Below are positions 49,823 to 61,800 of a stretch of 64,000 nt of DNA, piece after piece. The DNA comes from Echinarachnius parma. Taxonomy: Eukaryota > Echinodermata > Echinoidea > Clypeasteroida > Echinarachniidae. Numbering within the stretch: the stretch's first letter is position 1; each line of letters opens with the position of its first letter. The notes beneath the pieces were generated by a model that searched no databases, was not told the DNA's origin, and saw nothing but the letters and a program-made list of their open reading frames with translations. The stretch lies in assembly GCA_037951105.1 (NCBI GenBank), contig JBAMJV010009470.1:69501-133500 (forward strand), in the 5' to 3' direction. A program made the translations under genes and the position numbers.

Positions 49823-52800
49823 TATTAAGTATTAAATAAGTACGTCTTTAAAGCAATCTTAAACTTATCAATAGTGTCAATATTTTTCAAATGTTCCGGG
49901 AGATTATTCCATAAGGTTGAGGCAGTGTGAGCAAAGCTGCGTTCACCATATGATTTAGTGTAAACTGGTGGAATAACAAATAATTTTTTCTTATTAGAAC
50001 GAAGATTTCTTAGTGGTATGTGCAATGACAACAATTCTTTTAAATAAGATGGTGCAAAATTATAAAAGCATTCATATGCAAACAACAACATTTTAAATGA
50101 TATACGAGATTTAATAGGGAGCCAGTGTAAATTACGTAAAATATGTGACACTGATTCGTGTTTCCTTATACCATAAATAAGTCGAGCAGCAGAGTTCTGC
50201 AGAACCTGCATCTTTTGTACCTGTCGAGCTGGGATCCCAGAAAGAAGGCTATTACAAAAGTCGAGATGACACATAACAAATGCGTGAATCATGCGCTCCG
50301 TAGTTTGTTTATCTATCAGGTTACGAATCTTTCCGATTTTATGAAGTGCAAAAGATGCAGATCTACATTTCTGTGAAACAAAATTGTCCATAGTAAAACT
50401 GTCGTCAAATATTGCACCCAAGTTTCTACATTTCTTAACAGAACTGACTTGTGTGCCATCCAAGTTAATTGATGGTATACGATCTGTAGAACGAAAACGT
50501 GAGGATATGTGAAGAAATTCAGTCTTGTTGCTATTGAGCTTAAGACCGTTTACCTGTGACCATTCGTTAATTGCTTGAACGCAATCAACCATTTGTGAAA
50601 TAACATCTTCTACATTTGACTGTTTAAATGCTATATACAATTGAGTGTCATCAGCGTAAAACATTTTATGAACATTATGATTATCAATTAGTGCCTCTAA
50701 TGGCGCAGTGTATAGTGTGAACAACAGGGGCCCTAACACTGATCCTTGAGGTACCCCTTTGGAAACACGATATATTGATGATTGTTCATTCTCTATAACA
50801 ACAGTGTGGGTTCGATTTAATAAATAAGACTCAATCCAGTCAAGTGCCCCACTGCAGATACCAAACTTTTGCGACAATCGATGCAACAAGACGTCATGCT
50901 TTATGGTATCAAACGCAGACGAAAAATCTAAAAGGACAAGAATAACTTCTTCACCTTTATCAAGTGTCAACAATATATCATTTGTTATGCGCAGTAAGGC
51001 AGTTTCTACACTATGGAATGGTCTATACCCAGATTGAAATTTTGCATGGAGTTCGTGAACATTTAAGTACGTTTGCAACTGTGATGCTGCCATTCTTTCT
51101 AACGTCTTGGCAAAAAACTTCAAATTTGCAATAGGACGAAAATTCTTAAGTTCGTTAGAATCACAATATATACAATTGATTGTAAGTCGGCAACTTTGCG
51201 CGTTTCAACTAATCAGATTCGAGCATTTAGAAAACACGAGATCTGACTTACAATTAATTGTAACTTATTTGAATTATTGATTTATTTTGTTATTGTTAGA
51301 AGTCTCAAATACTGTGCTTTTTGTGCTTTTGAATGTTTTATTTCAAGGCTACGAATGGATTTCCAAAATTGTCAGGTCCAACTTACGAGTTAAGTTCGAC
51401 TTTATAGAATCTTTGTGAAACACAATGGTTATTTAATTCCCTATAGGATATCATCAACTACAGATAGTAATAATGATAAAATACCATACTGATCCCTAGA
51501 ACAATTTGTGACTGGATATAGCAAGCCCTACACTTGTCGGTAAAAATCAAGGTAATTTTCAAGCCATTATAAATGCCGCATCACAAGCTTTAAATATTTG
51601 GCAAAGGTATGATCGTTTCAATTTTTACTAATATGAGTCTTTTACATATGTTATGTGAACTTATAATGCCCATTTCTCCAAAACATGAATTACCAGCAAG
51701 TGCAGGGTTTTGCTATATCCAGTCAAGTTTACTTGCTAGTCGTTTTCATGTCAAGTGAACCCTATCTTGTTTCTCATGATATGTGGGCCCATCTCCCTCA
51801 CTCTTTCAGCAAACCCTTTGAATAAATAAACAAGTTTGTGACAATAGAACCAATTTCTGAATTATGTCTAACTAACATTATAGTTATTACTGATGACATT
51901 TACGATCTTACATTGTGCACTAGCTTTAATTTATATCAACACATTTGTTTCTTTTGTGCATTAATTTTTTATGGGTCTGCCACTCTGCCTTTACTTAGAA
52001 AAAAACAACACTTTTAATGGGCAATACAAAAATGATACTTCACTTTGTTGTGCAGTGTCAAAGGTCTGTTTACACTGTCTGTCCTTGCTCTCATTTCAAG
52101 CTTGAAATTAGACAATTTTTACTGATTTGCTTTGGTGCATGTTATTAATAAATCATAATTGATATACACAGAATTTTTCATGGAAATTATCATCTTTGAT
52201 TGCTAATGGCCTAGTCCCATTGCACCTTTTCTCCCTCTATTGCCTATTCGTGTGACATCCGGAAGGTACTAGCAGATACTGGCAGGAAACAAAATGATGC
52301 ATCCAAGTTCGGAATGGACTAGTAGGATATTTTTAATTTGGCTCCGTTTCCGATGTCTGCTTGTTCATCTATGGCCATTTCGTTGCTAGATACTGACCGT
52401 TTCGCCACATTTTGGTTCAGAAAGGAAACGGAAGGAAAAATGGTGCAGTGGGACTAGGCCAATAGAATTTGATTCACACAATCAGACACTTTTGGAATGT
52501 TTGCAGCTGCAGAATGAAAAACAAAGATTTATTGTAAATGTGTGCTTACGTACACATCCTGTCCTACAATTATTACTTGTCTTTCCTTGATTTTTTGTCT
52601 CAGTCTTTTGGAATTTAAGTAGGAAGTTTGAAGTATATGATTCATAATTTGTTTGAAATTCCAAAGTCAAACAGAAGTTTGTCAACATTCCACAGTTTGC
52701 CCTTTTTGGCCTATTTGTTTGCATAACTTTTTCATACATGCATTCTCTTTCTGACTCGTTATGTCAATCTCTTTTTTTCCTTTCTCTTTTTATATATTTA

Positions 52801-55800
52801 TATTTATCTTCCTCTTTCTCTATATTATGTTCTCTCTTACCACACTTTGAAAAGGAAGTTGCGTCTGTGATTCATAGACAGAATGGAGTGGAGTTGGTTG
52901 TTTGCAAATTCCAAAGTCTGAGGCAATCAGCATTGTTTGGAGGAGTATAATGTTATCACCCACATCTAGGCATAGTTTTGAACAAAGGCGGATGACAAGA
53001 CCAAGTGTCAAAAGTGTGAGCCCCAAAGCAGTGTAGTGCAATGGTGGTATAGTGTGGTTCGACTGAAGGGGGGGGGGGGGGGGGGCACACTCTTTATATT
53101 TCTTTATTTTTCCACAATTGTGACCTTTATGTTTTGTATTGTTTTTATTAAAGTGATCCATATTAACGTGTATAATTTCAACCAAAATCACTTGGACTTG
53201 GAGCTTTCCCACTTCTCTTGTACCTTGTTGTTTGGCTTATGGTAACAGAAGAATGAAATATGTTTGTTTCCATAATCATGGATATATATAACATTAATTT
53301 TGAGAGCGTCTATAGAGGGTTTCCGACCGAAGTCAAGAGTATCTGAATTTGGATACTCAATCGTCCATAGTATCCAAATTTGGACGATTGGGATCAAATC
53401 AGACATTGATTTTCTCCGTTTTCACTAGTTTAACTTTATTCTTGTTCTATGAAATTCTCACGTATCATTCTCAAGAATTTTACAATAAAATTGGTATATG
53501 ATTGAAGTTTTAAACATTACTTTTCGGGGAAAATATAAAGTTAATGGATCGCTTTAAATTATTGGGGATGGGCATGTTCCCCCTTGCACCCCATAGCTAT
53601 GCCACTGTTGCATACCTATTGTACATCAGTTTATCAAGTTTGCCAAAATCAAAATATGAAGCAGTCAGCATTGTTTGGATTTAATGTTTTTTAACAGTGA
53701 TATGGTTCTGAACTGCTTTTGAGCAGTGGTTCCGAAATTCATAAAAACTGAAAGACAGACTATTTCTGATACATTCTATTACGGGGACAAAGGCTAATGT
53801 TGTTTTGTGGATGAAATAGCAGTGCCTTGTACCCCATTCTTTTATAATGCATTTCCAATTATGAACTGTTATAAACTAACCCTAACCCTACCCCCCCCCC
53901 AAATATTGTCCCTGCCACGTGTTCGTTTGCTGATATCTTTGGTGGCGGTGGGGGGGGGGGGGGGGGGGTTAGGGGTGGAGTGCTATAGCATAACCAAAAT
54001 AGCCTGGCCTGATTAGGGTTAAAGAAAAACAAGTAAATGGTTGAATTAAGGCATGTAAAATCTACACAAAATGAGACTACTTTTCCAGCCTGAATTGTTA
54101 CATGTATGATGCTTGATATGCATGAAACACTGGAGTAATTTCCCAGGGATCTTTGGGACCATTCAAGGGCTAAATCACCCACAGGTAACAGGTTTTAATT
54201 CACTGTCTGAAAGTGTATTGAACTGTATAAGTTCTTTAGTGCCCACAAGGTCACATTTATTATGATTTTGTATAGTAAACAAATGTTGGATCAAGTGGGT
54301 GTGTGAATAGTGGAATGCTGGGTCAAGGCTTCTTGTTTTCTTTATGCAAGGTGTACAATTTTCTCTTTGTTTAATAACTCTTCCATATTTACTAGTTCTC
54401 CAAAAGGCAAAAGAGTTTAATGCATACATGTATATGCAGATAAACCAATTTTGTTTAAAGCATGGAGAACAGTTTGTGAACATTGGCAACAAACAACATG
54501 CGTTTGTATTTTGTCTTTGTATGTATTTACACTATGATTTTAATTTTGTTCTATGTATACCCTAACATTTTTATTCATTCCAAAAACTGTTTCATTTTTT
54601 TCTGTAGATGTTACAAGGTGATGATCACCTGGCCACAGTTGGCGACCATTTTATTCATGCAAATCTCTTTTGATTTTCTCTCTATAGATGGCACGAGGTA
54701 GTGAGCATGGGCCACAATCGGCGAGCGTTTGGGATTGGAAGGACGGGCTCCCACGATATGCTTCAGTTTCATATGGAGGATGCGGAGACGGCCAAGTATG
54801 TGTGCAGGATATGCAAGCTGCAGCAGCAGTTCCACAAGTACACCGTGGAAACTGTCAAGTAAGTTCATCAATCGTGAAAGAATTCATTTTTTAATTTTGG
54901 GGGGAGGGACCATTTTTTCAATCTGATGGATAACACAAAATATTTCACATAATACCCTATGGTAATTTTAGGGGCTGCCTACTGATTTCAGGGGGCTATT
55001 TTTGAAAATTGCGGGACAAAATTGCCCTCAGCCTCCGTGTATTTCCTACCCAAATGAGTAGTGCTGTAATGAAAAGGATACAGTCTCGGTTAAAGAAGTT
55101 ATAGTCCTAGTATTAAATACTGTGGAAACAAAAGCTAGAATTGTAATAACAGCGATCACTTTGCTTGTATCTGTCATGTGCCTACCCAAAACATGATTTT
55201 TTTTTCCCCCTGACTTTGTGAAGACTCGGCAGTCGTGAGGTCCTTGTGGATGGATTCCCTGATGAACAGGTGATCACCGTGGTCGATCGGGAGAGAAGTC
55301 CATCGATGGAAGGACATCCGATGTCTGGAGGGATGAGCTCTGGGAATCGGGACAGCATCATTATGGGAGAGGGGACATCGTCTGATGGTGAGACATTTAG
55401 ATATTAACCAACTCTTAACCTACTAGTCAGATCTTGATATTAAAGCGCTTAAAAGACGCGCTGTTAACCCATCAAGGACGAGAGCTATTTTAAGGCAAAA
55501 TTGATCATTATTTTCCTCTACAAATTGGCAACTCCTAAATTTTGTCGACCTATTAAAGACATAAAAGAAGGTGGAACATATCTAGTAATTACAATTCAGG
55601 ACAAATATGAAGTGACTTTGCCGCAAAGTGACCAATTTGAACGGCAAAATCTATTTTTTAAATATCACAATGTGTTGCCAATTTAAGGATTTTTCTAAAT
55701 TATAGCGATTTACGAAATAATAAAAATCATTAAAAAATAACTAAAGCAGGTAGAATAACAAAATAGGGCTCTAAAAATAGAGACATTTATGCTCTTTCTC

Positions 55801-58800
55801 CTTGTATACATTATAAAAACTTGTTATCTTCTTGCTGAAGTGTAGGACTACCAAACCACAAATATGTGGGGCTAGGGAATGAATGATAATATTTATAAAA
55901 ATACATTGTATTTAAACTGCTATATTGTTAACCTATTAGTCAAAGCTTGAAACTAAACTTTCAGCCTAATTGCATGGTTTTAGAACTTATGCCAATAATT
56001 TTTTATGTACAACATTAGGATACAACATTAGGAGCCTAAAAATAAATTAATTTTTAACAGAATTATGTTATATTAGGTAACACAATAAGCTCTGATAATT
56101 TTGTTTCTGGGCAACACATCAAGATATTTATAGGTATTTAAATTCGCACCAAGGGTTAATTTATGTTTGTACTTGTAATGTGGACTCCCTATATTGTATA
56201 ACTTTACAGAGAGTCTACCTCATCAGCAGATGATGATGGACAGGCAGATGAGTAACCAGCAGTTCATCATCAGCACAGGCGGTAATAACACCGCCAACTT
56301 CACCACATCTCAGCTGAGCTTGGACAACCAGCATCCCTATGACATCGGCCCCTTCACTACCTCCCAGCTGAGCCTTGACAGACCGCCCAACGACTACAGC
56401 TACTCCAATGGCAACCTCGTCATGCTTGACCAGCATCAGAACGGGAGTGTCTATAGTGCCCCCAGTATCAACTCGCTGAATTACGGTGGGGGCGGACCCT
56501 ACCACCAACAGGTGTCCCCGGACTCATCCAACCCCAGCCTGGCAACGAATCTGCAGACATCGCTGCCAGCGTATCGTCAGAGCCCAGACTACGAGGCGCT
56601 GATCCAGTCGCGGCTGCAGCAGCGCCTGCTGACGGTCAGTGAGCAGAGCCAGAGTCTGAGCAATCTTGGCCAGCAGCAGCCAAATGGTTATGCACACCAT
56701 GTGGAGCAGGGCATGCTCTACCCGCAGGCTGAACTGAGACAACATAATGGCAGGACGCGCAACAACCACTATCGCCAGCAATTCAGACTCAGCTATGGAG
56801 GCATTTCCACCAACTACAGCAATGCCCTTCAGAACATAGACTTCTCCCTGGAATCGCTTCAGCATGGACTGCTGGTGAAGACGCCCCATGGGAACATTGT
56901 GCATACCATCAGCGTGCCTGAACTCACATCAGAGCACATTCCCACCACGGAGGAATACATCACCGCAAAGCTCTTAAAGAACAAGTTCAAGCCGCCACCA
57001 CCATACCCACGAGGGAGCGCTAGCACTCCCAACCTCGCGAGACAGAGTAGTAACATGGTGACTAGCAGCAGTCCAGATCTTGTGAGTCGCAGGTTACAAG
57101 CGATAGAGGCAATAGATCGGGCAGAGGAGTTAAACTCTTATGGCAATGGGAATATGCAGATGCACAGCGATCTGTCACAGTCATTGCCCATTGAAGCATT
57201 CCAGCAGCTGAGAATACAGCCACACCAAGACTACCTCCCAAATGTCGGAGTCTACAGTAGGCACATGGGACAGGCCTATCCGCAGCAACAGTACAGCCCA
57301 ACGCAGAGGACTGAATACAATCCCTCCTTGACTCTAAGCCTGGCAGATAAGGCTAGACCCTCTGATCTGTCCATATTGGGTGCTCCGACAGGATATGAAG
57401 ACAACTTGCCGAGCCCACCCATTGACCAGAACAGGTTGATGAATTCATTCCCAGATTATTCCATGTCTGTTGTTAGCCCACCGAGTGAGTTTGCAGATCA
57501 TAGTGACATTGATTCCAACCTTTCTCCAGGTAGTGTGGGTAGCCCGCACCATTTCCAGCTTCCCCCTCCAGGGATGGGGGAGGCATTCTATCTTTCCAAC
57601 TCTCAGCTCTCCCTCCCAGAGAACTCTGTTGCCTATAACCCTGCTGCCTACAGTCACCAGGTGAATGGACAAGCAACAGGGTCACCGACTAGGGTGTACT
57701 CCATGCCCCAGCTGCACCCTGAGATGCGTGAGGTGAACCCAGGCCACTATGCCATGCTCCATGTGGACCAACTCAACCATGTGAACTATGTCAACTCCAC
57801 GCTGCCAGGGTTCCACAACCAGCTGCCACACAACAACACAGACATGGAGACTGTCCTGGCAGGGATGCCCAACCACCAGCATCCGGGGAGTCCCACTCGG
57901 CTCTCAAGGAGTCCAAACCAGGTTCCAGAGAGCCCTAGAATGGTTCCAGATAGTCCCAACAAGGTCTTAGATAGTCCCGGTCAGCATTTTAGGAGTCCCA
58001 ACAATCATGCAGGTAGTCCTGTAGTTATTCACAGCTCTCCCCAGCAGATGGCACATTTTGATTCATCTCCCATGGCTGGCATTGACCTCCAGAACCAGTT
58101 TCCTCAGCAGGAGCAGTATACGCAGACACCAGAGGAACCCAACCATGTGTTTGCAGAACCCTCACTGGAACTCCACACCCAGATTCCTTCTGGATCATCT
58201 GTACTACCTGTAATTTCCACAAGCACTTCTGTACCCCCTTCACATTCCGAACCCATCCCCTCCACATCAAAGGCCTCAGAGCCAAAAACTGACCATGCCC
58301 AACCCAGTACTTCTGACAGGGCAGGGAAGGTGACAGGCGCAACATCATCAAAGGAAACTGCTCCAGATGAAAGTTTGGATGAGCTTACAAAGGATGGTGA
58401 AGGCTACATTGGTCCACTGAAGCTGGCTGCCATGAGCGGTCTGACTCTCTTGAGACCCCGCGACATGCCCAGTGACCAAGTAGAGGAGTCCAAACATCCC
58501 AGAGATGCCAGGGTAAGCACAATCATGGGTCTTTCAAGAATCCGCTTTCCTGCGAAGGAATAATTATTTACAATTTGATTCAATTTGTCTGGGAATAGAA
58601 GAAAGGCAGACAGCAAGTAGGGTTTCATTTTGCTTAAGTTTGATTTCATACATACTCTAAAAAGATAAGGAATAGCTTTTTATATAACCAATTGATGCTA
58701 GGCTTTTAGCAAGACGTTTCATCTGCAAATGTTGCTCTTAACTCAAATGTATGAATTGGTATTTGATTGGCTGTTAATGAGCATTTAGCTTTATTTTTTT

Positions 58801-61800
58801 TTAAATAACTGCTAGTGGCTTACATGCTCCTAGTGGAGTTGTAAATATGCAATAGATGATTGTGTGGATTTGAACTGTATCCAATGATCAAGGATGTGAA
58901 GCTAGAATAGTGCATCACACAATTAATGATGTTCATTATTTGTTATAAACCTGTTCTAAAAATGTTTTGTAAATTCATTGTGATACTGTACCTGATGACC
59001 AAGGGTAATAATGCGCCTCTGAATTAGGCAACTAGATAGATGGCGCTCTATAAAAGCTATATATTATTTACCACCCCTCAACCACTTCTTGTTTCCCACA
59101 AAAGTAATTTATCTGTATAAAGTGAACCTTTCTATAAATACCGTTTGCCATAAATACCACATTTGTGCCTCCTGCGATGGTCTATGTAGACTGGTTTGAC
59201 TATATTCTACAATTGTTTTGACAGAGGAAAATTCTTGAGAAGCAGCTGAGAGAAGGCCAGGTGTTCACAGAGTATGAGCAGATTACCAAGAAGAAGGCTG
59301 GAGTAGTCTGCTACACAGCTAGCCTTCCTGACAACGTCAAGAGGAATAGGTTCAAGGATGTGTTGCCCTATGAGGTAAGCCACTGAAATCAAAACCTTGT
59401 GCAAAGAATAGGGTCAGTGCATACAGAAACATACAGAAATTAAGCTGAAGCTGAACGTCAATTACAAACAAAAAGTTGTCATAAGCCATTAAATTGAGAT
59501 TTTAAAAAGTAAAGTTGTTCATTTTGGAATATTGCAAAATATGCATTTCATATTAATGCAAAGATTGTGTGGCTTTAAAATGCAAATGCTTAAAACGGCT
59601 AGTCCTTTGTAAGTTGATAACACAGTGCTTAATCCCTTGCTCTCTGTGAAATTTGGAATGGTTTTGCTCTTTTGCAGGACTGTCGGGTGGAGTTATCGGG
59701 ATCAAAAGAGAATAGTGGTGGATACATCAATGCATCGACCATCAAGGTGCCCATCGCTGGTGAGATGCTTCACTACATAGCCGCCCAGAGCCCCACAAAG
59801 AGCACAGCTAGTGACTGGTGGAGGATGGTGTGGGAACAGGGAACACAGGTCATCGCCATGCTGACAAAGCTAGAGGTGAGTTAGGGATGGTGATGATGAT
59901 GATGATGGTGGCGATGGCGATTGTGATTGTGATTGTGATGATGATGATGATGATGATGACGACGCCAGTGGTGATGGTGATAACGATGATGACAACGACC
60001 ACGACAGTGATGACGACAATCTATATTTAATTTCAATATCATCCCTCACTTATCAGTAATAATTCATCTGTATTTCTATACATTCTTCATTCTGTACATA
60101 ATCTTCAGAAATATTTGGTGATTATGTTTAAAGGTATCATTGTTTCTCCAATTAAATTAGGAGAGGAGAAGAAAGAACATGCCATAAGTTTTTTCTCAGA
60201 TATGTACATGTATATTTTTTGTAAACATGTCACCATTATGATTGAAAATAAGTTAGCATATTGGTTATTCTTAATTTTCTCCCCTACTAGGAGGGCGGCA
60301 AAGAGAAGTGCTTCAGGTACTGGCCCGACTGTACGTCACCCAAAAAGAACACTGCAGAGTTTGGACCGGTGAGTGGATTATTAAAAAAGTTCAGTGTTTG
60401 ACCTGTTGAATACATAGCTTTGCATGCAGATACATGGGTATCTAGCGGGAGTCAATAGGATTAGATTATTAATAGTATTACAACCTGATTCAAATCTTTT
60501 GAAGAGATCGTCCTTTTTTCTGAATCCATTTTTACCTTGTTCTTTTTATGCTTAGTCATGCAGTCCAATTATATTTTAAAATTCCATATGGATGATTAAA
60601 ATTTGTGTGAGAAAAGAAATAAGGAAACACAGAGAGGGGAAATTGGAAAGGATTCATTTTGTTTATGAATGTGAAAACAGCTTTACTTGTAGTTTGATAA
60701 TACTACTAATAATAATGATAATAATACTAATAATAATAATAATAATGACAGTTATACATTGCGTAATGCAAACAAGCCTCTAAACGCTTTAGAGAAGAAG
60801 TAGACAGATGATTGTGGAAATAGAGTTAAGTTTGAGCTATGACTGGTAGCATTGTTACGATGTTCATCTCCCTTCCTCCATGTAGTTCCGTGTGATTGGC
60901 CAGTTCAGCAATGATTCCGGGGGCTACATCACGAGTGGTCTGACATTGCGTCACATCCCCTCCGGTGAGCAGCGCACAGTGTGGCACCTACAGTATACCG
61001 ACTGGCCTAACCAGGGATGCCCCAATGATGTCCATGGATTCCTGTGTAAGTAAAACAAATCTACTCATGACGTTTTAAATTTATCTGCTCGTGACATTGC
61101 AAATTTAAAAAGTGATTGTTGAATGATGCATAGATTTATGTGTAAGTACACAAAATCTATACATGGGGATTTTGTTTAAGGTTAACATTTTTCAATTTGA
61201 CCCAATGCTGTACAGTGCATTTCTTTACAAAGGGTTCTGATCAAAACCCTCTTAGTAATTTTACTGGTACAAGCCCTTTATATTTATATTATCATCATTT
61301 CATTCCCCTTTTAATACCAGCTTTCTTGGAGGAGTTCCAGTCAGTGTGTCGCCATGCCAACAGCATGAATGAGAAGGAGGTTGGCCCGCCCCCAGTGGTG
61401 CATTGCAGCGCCGGGGTGGGGCGCACAGGGGTCCTGCTGTTGACTGATGTCATGATTAGCAGCTTGGAGCACAATGAGGTAAAGCTTGCATTCATTTTCT
61501 TTTGTGTTTCATGCTGGTTTAACTGTTGATAATTGCAAGAATAATATTTTCTAGAAAAGACAAGAGTCTAATGCCCAGCGCAGACAGAGCCGACTCGACT
61601 GGTTGTCATTCCGATCGGCTCAGTTTTCAGTGCCTCACGACACACATTTTGCCAGTCGAGAGACAGTCGGATGCCAGTTGGGGCCGATTCAACACGATAA
61701 ATCTGCTCCGACCGACCAGGCCCAACTCTAGCCTGATTGAAACCAGTCGGATCGGGTCGAGTCGGCTCTGTCTGCGCCGGGCTTTACTGTTGACTGATGT

